DNA of 64,000 bases, taken from NCBI RefSeq assembly GCF_003668045.3, contig NC_048603.1:9887904-9951903 (forward strand). The letters run 5' to 3'. The translations under genes were made by a program, and so were the position numbers. Position 1 is the first letter of the stretch; every line of letters starts with the position of its first letter. Source of the stretch: Cricetulus griseus (lineage: Eukaryota; Chordata; Mammalia; Rodentia; Cricetidae). Shown here piece after piece: positions 43,891 through 55,541 of the stretch. The notes below the pieces were generated by a model. That model was not told the origin of the DNA. It saw only the letters and a list, made by a program, of their open reading frames with translations, and did not search any database.

Positions 43891-45782
43891 ATATATATAT
43901 TTACTAAAGAAGTTCAATTCATCCTTTCCTTTTATGTGCATGGATACTATTTGTGGAGCCTAAGATTTAAGGAGTTCTCTGGTTACACTGTCCTGATGGA
44001 AGAAACTTCCTGTGGAATCCTTGGGTATACCCAGAGACGTTCTAAGAGCAGGAAGTGTAGAGCTCAGGTCAATGGGGTAGGAAGAAGGTTTACAGTCATG
44101 TAGAGTGAGGTTCGAGGGATGAAAGTAAGAAAAAGTGCTGATTAAAAGAAAAAGGGAAATTTCTCAGGAGCTGCAAATGGGGGTTATACACCAGCATGAT
44201 GTAATGTTAGAGTTCACTGTAGAGGTTTAGCTGTACCACCTACTAAGGCGTTTATCTTAAGCCTTTGTTTTCTGAGATAACCATGCAAATGCTTATAATT
44301 ATAGCACCTATCTAATATGTTCTCTCTAAAGAGATTCCATCTGCACAGAGATCAAGTTGAGTCTGGAAAAATGAGATGTTTGGGGACATACTGGACCCTT
44401 CTGAGTTCTCTATCCTTGAGAAGTAGTCTCGCAGTAGATCTTTGGAGCTGAAGGTCTTTCTCGTGGAATTCGATAATGAGCATTGGCGTGTACCTTCTGT
44501 TTTCTGGGAGCAACTTTCCTGTTTGAGCTTCATGTTGTCATCCCACCTGGAAGGGTCTTAGGAAAGAAGAAGAGCAGTATTTGATGGCCCTATGAGACGG
44601 GGGGGGGGGGGGTGGATCTATCACTTCCGTAACCACTGGTAAGAGGTTAGCAGAGTGCAGGTTACATTGAAGCTACGTTTTATTCCTAGCTTGTACATGG
44701 GATGCAGTTAGTATACGGGTTATGGGCGGGGGAGGGAATCATCTTTGTTACTTGTAAGCTTACAAGAGTTGAACAAATAACCTAATATTTCCAAGGCTCC
44801 CTTTCTCCCTCTATAAATACCAGTAACAAGACAAATAGCACAAATCATCATGGAAAAAAAAAGATGATATTGTATTGCAGAGCACCTAATAGTTGTTGAT
44901 ATTCAACCAAAAGATTATCTGAGCCTCTTTATCCTATCATGTAAGCCTCAATGCATATTGAAATAATCTCCAGGTTCTTTAGAAAAGAAAAGTTAAGTCA
45001 AAAAGCAAGGATCAGGAGGAATTGGGAAGGGGAGATCTTTGCTAGTAGAAACCCAAGGGGACAGGAAAACGAACCTCATGTGACTCACAGAGGGCCAGCA
45101 ATTGCTTCTACTTCATATGCAAGAATGAAAATCACCATGTAAATGTCCACTATCCAGAAAGGTCAGACGGATGATGGGGTATGTTACTTCGGATTCATTT
45201 TCAAAGGTCCCATCGTAATTGGGAATGCTGGCAGAATCAAGCTAAATGGTGGAAAAATCAGCCCTTTCAGCCTTTGTCATTTGTGACATGATCAAGACAG
45301 AGAAATGGAGAGGAATGAAACTAAAATAAGACGTGGTGTTGGTAACACATCGCGCTGAATAATCAACTTTGGTAATGCCTGGGCCACTGGAGAGACAGAG
45401 GTTGGCATCACTGTGCCTGATGTGGGCAGGGGCCTCTTCCATGGAGCTGAAGGTGTCTGTGTTGTGCTCCCCATGGCATCCTTCAGATCTGCACTTATTT
45501 GATGTGCTCCTCTTGCTTACGCAGCCCTTTCAGTTGGCTCGTGGATCATTTCCTTGCTCGGCATTGTCTATTGCATAGCGTTTCACCCCGGTAAATAAGC
45601 CAGCACATGTCGTAATTAGTTAAATATCTGCAGTAGGTAGGACTTTTTCAGTTAATGCTGTTTCTTGGTCATATATATATGACAAGATCCCAAGCCTCAG
45701 TTTCAGCTTTTGGCAAGATGTCATGCAGATAGAGTCCAGATAATTCAAGAGTAATCGCTTAGGAAAATTCAGATTTTTTAAT
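43891..45782. other. Unique sequence with a G14 run
   Basis: G14 lies at 44599-44612. A 16-base perfect palindrome of the GTCATATATATATGAC type lies at 45668-45683. No gene or repeat family is recognised. Confidence 0.4.
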
Positions 45783-45873
45783 TAGGCTTTGTGGCTCAGG
45801 CCTGGGGGTCCCACATACTCAGCTATTTGGGGAACTGAGCAAGAGGATCACAAGTTCAGGTCCTATCTGGGAG

Positions 45874-45876
<3 letters not shown>
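45783..45876 (+). mobile_element. Old Alu/PB1-like monomer
   Basis: 'GGCTTTGTGGCTCAGGCCTGGGGGTCCCACATACTCAGCTATTTGGG' and 'GATCACAAGTTCAGGTCCTATCTGG' are a diverged 7SL-derived monomer whose tail probably seeded the (GT)n run after it. Confidence 0.55.

Positions 45877-45919
<43 letters not shown>
45877..45919. repeat. (GT)21 microsatellite
   Basis: A clean dinucleotide run. Confidence 0.98.
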
Positions 45920-45920
<1 letters not shown>

Positions 45921-46141
45921 TGTTCACATAAAAGTACTTTTAAACAGAAACTGTCAAATTCTTAACAAAAGAGACCCTCTGCAGCATAGTTCCAGGACAC
46001 ACCTGAACCTACCCAATCATTAAGTTTGTATTCCTTATAGATGACAGTCTGCCAGATTCTCTCTTATTCTTTGCATGCATCGTGTGGAGCAGAATATTTT
46101 ACTATTAGTGTCCACAGAAACTTAGAACTGTTTCTGGTTTA

Positions 46142-46207
46142 CTCTTCCTTCCTTCTTTCCTTTTTCCATCCCTCCCTCCCTTCTTCCCTTCCCTTCTTCC
46201 TTCCTTG
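46142..46207. repeat. (TTCC)n/(CCCT)n pyrimidine tract
   Basis: Mixed CTTCC and TCCC units. Confidence 0.9.
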
Positions 46208-46312
46208 TTTCCCAAGGTCTTGTTACACAGCCCAGGCTGTGTCAAGATCCCCACCTCAGCCTAATGACTTGCCAGGGCTACCCTCATGTGCCACCATGTC
46301 TGGTACAAACTG
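46208..46312 (-). mobile_element. PB1-like SINE fragment
   Basis: 'AGGTCTTGTTACACAGCCCAGGCTGTGTCAAG', 'CACCTCAGCC' and 'GTGCCACCATGTCTGG' are a diverged antisense 7SL-derived monomer. The pyrimidine tract before it is its tail. Confidence 0.65.
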
Positions 46313-46682
46313 CTTTCAGTAGTGCTTGTAGTTGAATATTGAATGCAATTTTCCCACTTAATCATCCTGGATCTCACATCAAGCTGAAAGTACTATTTAG
46401 ATGTGGTAGATAAAATTCTCTCTCATTACCGCTTACAGTCTGGGCTTTTTCAGATTGGTGTGGGGGTCAGCTTAGTTCTCTGGACTTGTTTCTTATGTCT
46501 GTGTACCTTGAGGTTAAGTGTGTGCCTGCCTTGTCTTATTCAGGCCTCTTTTGTTTTTTAAACGGAATATCTACAGTGGGTTTTTGCTATTTTGCAGATA
46601 CAAAAGAAAGGGGCAAAAAGAAGTCGTTTGTTCCTAAACGTTGTAAAAATTATTTGCAAGGTGAAGACAGATTCTGCACATC
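46313..46682. other. Unique sequence, nothing recognised
   Basis: No supported feature. Confidence 0.35.
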
Positions 46683-46800
46683 CAGACATGGTTATGTCTG
46701 TACACATGTCATCCAGGAACTCCAGAGGCTGAGGCAAGGGGAACACCTGAGCCCAGGAGTTTAAGATCCAGCCTAGGCAACATAGTGACACTTTGTTCTC
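46683..46800 (+). mobile_element. Old 7SL-derived monomer (PB1/FLAM-like)
   Basis: 'AGACATGGTTATGTCTGTACACATGTCATCC', 'GAGGCTGAGGCAAGGGGAACACCTGAGCCCAGGAG' and 'CCAGCCTAGGCAACATAGTGA' resemble the free left monomer ancestral to Alu and B1 more than a late B1. Confidence 0.7.
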
Positions 46801-47193
46801 TGAAGTCCCCAAAGACACTGCAAAACATTCCACAAGCTGAATATAGACATAACTAAGAGGCAGCTAAGAAGCATGGCCTTCCATGATACCTAGTACATGA
46901 AACCATGTGACAGGGTAACTGGGCTTAACCACAAGTTCTTTGTTGTGGGTTTTTGAAATGCCAAGAGGCCAACACAAAGTTACTAGCAATAGGGTAATCA
47001 GGGTTTTCAAAGAATGTAGGTGCTAACTCCACACAGTTTAGTGATGGGCTTTGGTGAGCGCTCTGGGAAGCTGAATTCCACAGCAAAATGGCCCCATGCT
47101 AGTTTGAAAGACTTCTTGGTTCGTTTCCCCACCTTTCCCATGCAGAAATGATGACCCAGTCCAACAACCCTTGATTACAAAGCCACTTTCAGC
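46801..47193. other. Unique sequence, nothing recognised
   Basis: No supported feature. Confidence 0.35.
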
Positions 47194-47325
47194 TGGCATG
47201 GCAGCTCACTCCTGGCAAACTTGATCTTTGGGGTTGCTGAGGCAGGGTGGTTGCCATGAGTTAGAGGCCATCTTGGGCTATAAATGAGATTCTATCTTAC
47301 GACGTGTCACAATAAGTAAAATCCT
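47194..47325 (+). mobile_element. Degenerate B1-like SINE
   Basis: 'AGCTGGCATGGCAGCTCACTCCTGG', 'GGTTGCTGAGGCAGGGTGGTTGCCATGAGTTAGAGGCCATC' and 'TGAGATTCTATCTTACG'. Confidence 0.6.
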
Positions 47326-47663
47326 TCTGGCTTTTGGAGGATAAGTCATCCTGACCACCAGGAAGAGCAGTGGCAGTAGCCGGGTCCTGTTGCTTAGAAA
47401 CAGCTCAGAAAATAATGCTGTTCCCATGTACAAATACTGATCCTGTTGCCCTTGGGCTTGTGCATATCTGTCCAGGAGACTGACAGACTGTCTCAGGTCA
47501 CTTAGTCTTAAAGATGTAGTTTACATTCAATTTTTCTGCTGCAAATCAGCAGTTCCTGGGGACTTACATGTGACCTCTGGCCTCATAAAGTGGTAAGGCA
47601 AGAGCTATCAGACAGCGGACTTCAAGTTGTCCTGTGGAAGGAAAAATACTAAGTGGAGCTCCC

Positions 47664-47890
47664 CAAGTGCTTAATAAACACTGGACACTATTTTAAGTCT
47701 TTAACAATTAACAATCTTAACCTTGGCCATGACCTTAACTTGGTACAATGATTAATCTCATTTTACCTAGAAAGAAACTGGGGCCCAGAGAACTTTCTAA
47801 AGCCAGGGCTCCCTTGTAGCTGCTAAGTGATGGCCATGGGATCCACATCTAGGCAGCCAGCCTGGCTCCAGAGTGTGTCCTTGTTACCAG
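47664..47890 (+). mobile_element. MIR SINE
   Basis: 'GTGCTTAATAAACACTGGACACTATTTTAAG', 'TAATCTCATTTTACCTAGAAAGAAACTGGGGCCCAGAGAAC' and 'GCTGCTAAGTGATGGCCATGGGATCCACATCTAGGC' follow the MIR consensus from head to 3' part. The best MIR in the window. Confidence 0.75.
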
Positions 47891-49170
47891 CCTCAGAAAG
47901 AGCAAGTGATTTCAGACGGCTTATTTTTCTTGTAGCTAAGCAAAGAGAAAAACAGTCAGATTCATGGTTTTGTGTCTTTAACGAGAGAAATAATAAAGTC
48001 AGATGTCTTTTCCTTGGCATAAATGGAAAGTGTGGGTTAGTAGCATGGTGAGATTTGCATAAAAGCATATTATAATAGCAGTGGATTCTTGCTTTAATTG
48101 GGCACCTGGCTTTTACATCACACTCAGTATAGAAATGCTACTTAACCTAGCATTTCTTCATGCAAGCAGGGGTCATCCTGTCCTCACGCTCTGCTGCTCA
48201 AGACTTCATAAGAAATGCAGGGTCCTGCAACCATCTGGAGGATGAGATTGTAACTATACTCATCAGACTGTCTCAAATAGTAGCTGTCTGGGGATTGCAC
48301 AGGTGCTAGATTTTATATAATTTTTAAGCAAATCTTCCCTTAAATACCTTAATTATAGCTATTCTATATTGCTGACTACTGTGAGAACTCCTTAGGAGGA
48401 AGCAAAAGAGACTTTCCGCAGAGAGTTGAAAAGCCAGGCCACCACCTACAGTGCAGAAAGAGTCACCAACAGCATCTTTTTCTGATGCCAATAGTCTACC
48501 CAAGCTGGGACAAACAAAATGTCTCCAGGAATCACTGCAACTGAGAATTACTACATTACCTACAAGCATTGTAGAGAAGGTAGGTAGGTAGGCATTACTA
48601 TTTCTTCAGAGTGAGAAAAAGCAATATCAGAGTTTCTCAGGATGGTTGAAGCCAAGACACATTTTGTGAGTTATCAGATACCGGGCTACCTAAAATGAGA
48701 TAGTTACAGTCTGCATGCCTAGAGAGCTCACACATATTATTTGTTATTGGGTTATTTCAGATTGACCATTTACGATATTAGTGAAGGTCTAAGTCAAGTG
48801 GTGACCAAAGTCTTTCCTCCAAGTGATTTTTTTTAAGAATACCATTGCCTTTTCTTGTAACTCTGTTGCCATCCACACCTCTAAAATTTTGGAATTGTAA
48901 CTCTTAAATTCAGAACTATTTATTGAACTCCTCAATTCGCTTATATCGAAAAATTATTTGAGCAATTCAAAGCAGCAATTGTGCTGTGTTGACACAATCC
49001 ATTTAATTCATTTTCTGTTTCTCATAGTTATAAAGAATGCACCAATGAGAGAGGCATCACCCAGTAATTTATACCACACAGAGATCACTTAGTGGGCAAT
49101 TAAAATACATTTTTTTGTAACAACCGTTTGCTTTTTACAAAATGAACTCAAAGTTTTAAAAGTAAAACAG
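47891..49170. other. Unique sequence, candidate conserved block at 48900-49140
   Basis: A short (TAGG)4 lies at 48581-48594. From 48900 to 49140 I see no repeat; it has TTGTGCTGTGTTGACACAA at 48978-48996, whose ends form an inverted repeat, and AATTAAAA/TTTAATTC words. No gene is recognised. Confidence 0.3.
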
Positions 49171-49495
49171 AGGAAGGGCTTAGTAGCTAAGTGTGCTTGC
49201 TCTTCAGTTGAGGGGGCCTATGTTCAAGTTCCCAGAACCCACACACTGGTGCCTGTAACCACAGCCCTCTCAGTAGAGGCAGAGCATTTGTAGGGATTGC
49301 TGGCTGCCAGCCTAGCTCTAGGTTCAGTGAGGGACTCAGTTCAAAAGAATGATGTGGAAACTGGTAGAAAAAGATGCCCGATGCCTTCTTCTGCCTTCCA
49401 CATGCGTTCACACAGGTATACACATGTGTACATACTCCACACATACCCACTACATTCAAATACTCACATACACAAAATTTAAAAAAAAAAGAGAT
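49171..49495 (+). mobile_element. B4 SINE
   Basis: 'GAGGAAGGGCTTAGTAGCTAAGTGTGC', 'GGGCCTATGTTCAAGTTCCCAGAACCC', 'GGTGCCTGTAACCACAGCC' and a run of 'CACA' words with an A10 tail. Head, middle and tail are all present. Confidence 0.8.
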
Positions 49496-50937
49496 TACTA
49501 CAACCTGGTACAGAAAGTAAAAGTTATTTTAAAAGGAAGGCTACAAAAACAAACATGAGATTAGTATTCAAGTTATTTCCTCTTGGGCACCAAGGTTAGG
49601 AAACAAATGTAACTTTTGGCAGACATGGCAACTGGGAAAGCGTAACCTGTAACCATGATTTGGAGTTGTTCATGAGAAATTCAGCTACTACTTAGACCTA
49701 ACCAAAGATTTCAGTTGCAGAGTCTCCGGGAAGAGACAAAAGTGGTATCAGGAAACCCACTTTAACTATTTCCTCATCATGAGTAAAGGCATCTGCTTTG
49801 AAACAAAGTTATAGTTGATGCAAAGTGATGGCATTGTGTTCATTTGGAAAAAGATAACCAGTGGGGCGTTGAAACAAGCGGGGGAAACGCTACTTATTGG
49901 GGCAAATAAAATGCACATAAAATTTAGAGGGGTCCATGGCATTACCGTAGAGATTCAGCATTTCCCATACTAGTTCCAAGCGTTGTTATTCAGTCACAAG
50001 TGGCCATGAAGTGCTATTTATTTTTCTAAGAAGTCCTAGGAATGTGGCAACTTTGTCCCAATGACCTTCACAGACATGCTCCTTTAAGGAAGTTACGAAT
50101 ACCCTTCAAGAGTTTAAAGGGCTACAACAGAAACATGCCTGAACAGATGAACTCTCATGTAGTGTGGTATTTGCCTAAAGTAAACCCTTTAGAAAGAAAA
50201 TAAAGAAAGCCCTTTAAAAGAATAAATACTACTTTGCCCCCCCCACACACACACGCGCGCGCTTGTCTAATTGTGTATCTACAAGTCTGCTAAATTTGAA
50301 AAGGTGATGGTCTCTACTAAAACTGGCAATTTGGGTTTTTAATATGGAGGCTCCTCCCCCACTGTGTTTAATTAGAGAGAATAGTCTGATGTTCCTTTTG
50401 GATGTTTTTTTTTTTACTTCCAATTAGACATTGATGCATGTTCTTCAAAGAATGCCTTCCCTCCGTTCCCTTCCTCTTCCTCTTTCCCCTTTTATTTTCT
50501 GCAGTTGGCCTTTTCTATTCAGTCTTGTTTGGAAAACGTGCACTACTGAACATATAACCTGCACATCTTGTTAGCATTTTTAGCAAACACTACACCAATA
50601 TACGACGATCGCTTTTATATAAGCGCAGAGGTAGTTTGATTATAGACATTTAAAGAAATTAAATTCCTTATTTGTTCATACTTCCTAAAATTTATAAGAA
50701 GGCTATTTTAATTTCACATGACCATCCAAGTGTGTAGTTTGGTGATAAATTCTGTTTCAAAGTGATGGTGAGAATTAGGGATAGGATTCTTCATGCCGGT
50801 CTCTCCTGCATCTTAGCTTCATATGTAAATGTTTTTATTTTGTTCAGTGTTCCAGCTTGTTTGGAAAAAAACTCTGAAAAATAGAATTTCAAAGTGTATT
50901 GATATAATCACCTTGAAAAATAATATCTAACCAAATC
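49496..50937. other. Unique sequence with a C/CA/CG tract
   Basis: Simple repeat C8(AC)n(GC)n lies at 50237-50262. A CpG-containing stretch, TATACGACGATCGC, is at about 50599-50612. No repeat family or gene is recognised. Confidence 0.35.
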
Positions 50938-51050
50938 AGGGCCGCAGCACTTGGGAGGCAATGGCAATATATCTCTGTGAGTTCAAGGCCACTCTGGTCC
51001 ATAAGTTCTAGGTCAACCAGGGCTACACAGAGAAACCCTGTCAAGAATAA
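50938..51050 (+). mobile_element. B1 SINE, 5' truncated
   Basis: Lacks the first ~25 bases. It has 'GCAGCACTTGGGAGGCAATGG', 'CTCTGTGAGTTCAAGGCCAC', 'GGGCTACACAGAGAAACCCTGTCAAG'. A mouse-type middle rather than the cricetid 'CTCCAAAGC' form. Confidence 0.9.
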
Positions 51051-52559
51051 CTAAGTATGATTCTCCTGATTTGTCTGTTAGGTTGATTGTATTTCAAATT
51101 AAATTTAGTTTTGATGGCTCTTACATTATACTACAGTTCTGCTGGTAATGTTTTCTTGAGTTTGCATGTGAAGATGGAATGCCAGTCTTGGCTGCCCTTT
51201 AGAAAGTTCAAATCCTTCAACTTTCTCTGAAACATGCCGTATTTGAGAATGTAGACTCATCATCTATTGTGAGCCCTTAGATACACATATACTTATATTG
51301 TACAAGGCAGCCATTTGAAATTCATTATGCACCTATTACAGCTTTTATGTGTGTTGCATTCTAGCTTTATGATAGCCATTATGTCACCAGCCTATTGCAA
51401 AGACTTGAGAAATCGGACATTCTTTATCTTAGCTGAGAAAATTGAGTTGCACCTTATTTGGAGTTAGCTGATGTGAATTTAGTAACTGACACTTAAAGGC
51501 TTTGGGGAAACATGTTTAATTGTGCAAATGATCTTTCCCCACATATCAAAGATTCTTTTTGAAAGGGGAAATTCAGGAAGGCTCAAACATTAAAATACTT
51601 TTAAAAATCCAAATGATTTTTGAGATGCAGTGTGGCAACTACCATAGTTAGTGACAAAGCCCCTGCATAAATGCAAATGCACGCCTATGCCCAAATGCTG
51701 GCCTGATGCAAGCACACTGAGAAGTTTTCTGTAGCTTCCCTAAGAATAATTTGATTGTCTTAAAAAAAAAAAAAAGAAGAAAGAAAGAGAAGGAAACTCT
51801 CACTTCATCGGAGCTAAGAAAACAGCTGTTTCTGTTCCTGACTTTTTCCTAATGAAGAGCAGCTTCCCAAAGCCGTGTGTGTTGTCAGTCACATCTCCAA
51901 AATACTTCAGATTTTAAGTTTTCACTAGGATGAAACTGGGTTCTCTTTTCAAATGTTTAAACTTATAGAAAAATGCATTTAATTTTGGCACAGCCCACGG
52001 AGCATGGCTGCCGTGAGCATTCTGTTGCTCAGCATGTATCTAAAAACATTGTTAAGCTGAACACCAGAGTGGAAAAGTCCCAAAGACATCTCATCCTAGA
52101 AGGATATGTCATAGATAGGAGCATGTGTGAATAGAATAGGTTGTTTTCTTCAACTTTATTAAGAGTGTCCTTGCTTGTTTATTCATAATAGCAACTGTAA
52201 TGTTTATAAGGGCCCAAGATTCATAGTTTACGGAGTTTGACATCCAGTGAGCATTGAAGCGAATATAAATTCTGTAGTAAATTGTTTCTTTCAACAACTA
52301 TTTTGTGAGTGTCGGCTGCAGTGTGTGAGAAACTTTACAAAGCTTACAAGGATTGTTATAGTTACAGGTTTTAAGAAACATCATTGCTGCATCTGCCATG
52401 TGTCTGCATTTTGTCAGGTGTCAAAGAGTAGCATGGCATATGGATGAGATAAAGGGACTTCGATTCTGAGACTACTTGTCACATGGAGAGTTTGTACTAG
52501 CTTTGCATACCTGTCTGATCACTAGCATTCTAATGGTCAGACTAACCACCATTTTATAG
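51051..52559. other. Unique sequence, nothing recognised
   Basis: An A13 run lies at 51762-51774. TCF/LEF-like words (ATCAAAG) occur near 51546 but are common by chance. Confidence 0.35.
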
Positions 52560-52573
52560 AAGTTTCCAGAATC

Positions 52574-53124
52574 TCCAGTGGCTGATGGAAGCAGAGACAG
52601 ACATCCACAGATATACACTGAGCTGAAATTTGGAATTTAGTTGAAGAGAGGGAGGAATGAAGAGCGAAGGGGTCTGTACCAGGTTGGAGAAACCCACAGA
52701 AACAGTTGGCCTGAACAAGGGAGAGCACATCGATCCCAGATGCTGTCTGGGAGGCCAGTACAAGACTGATCCAGACCCCTAAACATGGATGTCAATAAGG
52801 AGGCCTCTGCACTCCAGGGAGCCTCTGGTGTTGGATTAGCATTTTTTCCTGGTGCAAGAAGGGACTTTGAGAGCCCATCCCACCTGAAGGGTCACACTCT
52901 GGCCCTGGACACATGGGGAAGGGCTCAGGCCCAGCACAGGAAGATTTGGTGGACTTTGCAGAGCCCCCATTGAGGGCCCTACCCTGCCTGGGGAGTGGTG
53001 GGTGGATGGGGTGGGGGGTAGGTTGGGGATGGGGGAGGAGGGATGGGGTGAGGGGAGGGAGAGGGAGAAGGGACTTACATGTGAAACAAGCTTGTTCCCT
53101 AACTTGAAATAATAAATTAAAAAA
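52574..53124 (+). mobile_element. L1 3' end, 5' truncated, exact target-site duplication
   Basis: A 551-base sense L1 fragment with the 3' UTR. It has 'TCCAGTGGCTGATGGAAGCAGAGACAGACATCC', 'ACACATGGGGAAGGGCTCAGGCCCAGCACAGG', a G-rich tract at 52990-53070 (GGGGTGGGGGGTAGG…) and an A-rich tail. The 14-base duplication AAGTTTCCAGAATC lies at 52560-52573 and 53125-53138 with no mismatch. The lack of decay makes it one of the youngest insertions here. Confidence 0.92.
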
Positions 53125-53138
53125 AAGTTTCCAGAATC

Positions 53139-54510
53139 ATACTGTTTTGATGATTATCCTGTGCCAAAGTGGATTCTTCATCTCAGTGGCTGTGAAATTC
53201 ATATTTAACTTTGACTCGGCAAAGGTGATAGTTGGACCAAATCAATTTTTACATTCTATTTTAATACTGGTTTTAGTAAGGGCTTTGTTTAATATCTTAG
53301 GAGATAAGTTACAAACCACTTGTTCTCTTTGTCTCTGCCCAAACCCCTGCCATGGCCTACTTGTGGTGAGTGTTTAAAATAAGAAACTCGCCCCCAATAA
53401 CAGTTACGGAAACTATGTTGTTGAAATGTCACATTTTTGTGAGGAGAGGTGCATTGCCAAGCCAGATCCCTTAATCCAGCAGGACGTGAGGACGCAGAAA
53501 CTGAGTCAGAAGCTTAAAGAATCTTCAAGCCTTGAACTCAAAACCCATTTCACTCATACAACCTGGTGATGTCAGTCTATAATTCCATTTCATGAAAATG
53601 TCAAAACAAAACATACACAACTTCTTATTTTATATGACTTAATTGAAGTACCATGTGGGGAGGCATATTCTTCCCAGCTAAAAAGTACTTAGTTAAAATG
53701 AGGATGAATTTCACAGGCAAGACAACTTAAAGCCTAATTATCTAGGACTTCTTTTGATAGGATTCCCACAATACATTTCTGTCTTTCTCAGTTTGAGGAA
53801 CATTGTGGATTAGTGTGTGTGGTTTTAAAAATCCAGCATGTCTAACTTAGAATATAGTCCTTGCCTTCCTTGCTATTCACTGGGTAAGACAGTAACCTTC
53901 CAGGGGTTTACACTGTCGCCACTAAATCTTTTCCAGTAACCAGACACCATGATTTGGACCCAGAAGGAGATTTCTTCTAACATGTGGGAATTTGTGTTCA
54001 AATCTGTCGTCAGTTCGGTTATTGGTGCCGTGTTTGCCTGTGTGTCCTCTTGTGAACCGAAGTAACTCAGCTTTTTATGTGAAGGACCATGCAGGCATCT
54101 TTTCTAAGCATGTCTGTTTTGTAAGAAAACAGATAAAGGAGCAGAAAAGGAAAACCAAGCCCCTACCTGACAATGAAATCCTACTTTCCCTCTCATACAA
54201 GCTTGACTGGCTTCCATTGTCTTACTTGGTCTTCCAAATCAGCCTCTATTCCCCCAGCTTGGACCTTGTTTGACTGTAAGGGCTCTGGCCAGGCCTGTGT
54301 CACTTTTGTCTACCAGTTTCTACTCATCACCCATCTGCTTGCCCTGTGTCCGTGGCACGGGCATTATATTTCTGTTGTAACTCTTACCACAGGCTCATGC
54401 TATAACACCATTTTGCTTTTCAGAAAATTGAGTGTCTCTGCTGTCACAACACGGTCAATGATTTTTTTTATAAACATCATTGAAATGTATATTTTCTTCT
54501 GCATTATTCA
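53139..54510. other. Unique sequence, nothing recognised
   Basis: Overlapping frames at 53992-54273 (+) and 54173-54688 (+) run into the antisense B3 and have no domain support. Confidence 0.35.
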
Positions 54511-54723
54511 GATTTATTTTACATGTATACGTGTTTTGTCTGCATGTATGTGTGTGTACCATGCATGTACCTTGTGCCCTGGGAGTTCAGAAGAGTATGT
54601 CAGACTTCCTAGAAATGGAGTTAGAGGTGGTTGTGAGCCATTGGGTGGGTGCTGGGAACTGAACCCAGCCCATCTGCTAGAGCCATGAGTTCTCATAAAC
54701 ACCGAGCCATCTCCTCAGGCTGC
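54511..54723 (-). mobile_element. B3 SINE
   Basis: 'GATTTATTTTACATGTATACGTG' tail side, 'TGCATGTACCTTGTGCC', 'GGGTGCTGGGAACTGAACCC' (complement of the B-box part), 'ACCGAGCCATCTC'. Longer than B2 and with the B3 middle. Confidence 0.85.
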
Positions 54724-55541
54724 AAGCACATATTTTTTTTTATGTAAAAAATATCTATTATTTTTCTCTCCCAAAAGTGTTCTAAAATTCTTTCTCTTTC
54801 TCACACAAAATGTTCCTCATTTAATTCCTGTATACTTTCCCTCACAACTGCTCTTGGCCCTTTAAATGTTCTTATAACTTTAAGAACAAAAATCTTAATT
54901 TGCTCTTTCTACTTGGTTCATTGGTCTCTCAGTAAATAAATTCTCCTTGAAAATATGACATTGAAATGTTTATTCTGTCATTCTCTGTCTCCAGTGTCTG
55001 TGTGGCCTCCAATAGCCAAGTCCATCTCCCTGGAGACATAGGGAGGGCAAGCTGTCATTATTACTGGTGACTGTCCCACAATGGCTAAAAGTTAGGAATA
55101 GTTTTGGAAGCGACCTCAGCCCCAGTGCACTTGGTTAAAAGTTGGCATCTATTTTTTTTTTTTTAAAAGTCAACAAGGTCATTTGGTTAAAGTCAGGATG
55201 TTTTTTACAGGGAGGTAGATACAAAAGAGGAGATTAAAGGAAAGGTGTTTGGTACAATTCATTGCAGATTGGCTGTGATACAAAATTGAATGGGACCACA
55301 TTTTAGAAAGAAATGAATTTTTAGGATTTTTTCTATCAGATAATAATCATGCCATCATTTGATTGGCTGCCTGAGCCAGCCTATGGTTTAATGAGGACAA
55401 TTTACTAATAATGACAGGAATCATCTCTGAAATGAAAGTCCTTGTGTGAAATATTAGGAGATGTTATCTATATTATTGTGCTTTACAGAAGAGAGAACTG
55501 CTCGGCTAGTGGGAAAGACTGGTTAATAACCATAACATGTT
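54724..55541. other. Unique sequence, nothing recognised
   Basis: A T10 run lies at 55152-55163. No supported repeat or gene. Confidence 0.35.

Noticed and set aside
54173..54688. 171-residue plus-strand frame
   Set aside because: Its last third is an antisense B3 SINE and the first part shows no domain or splice pattern.
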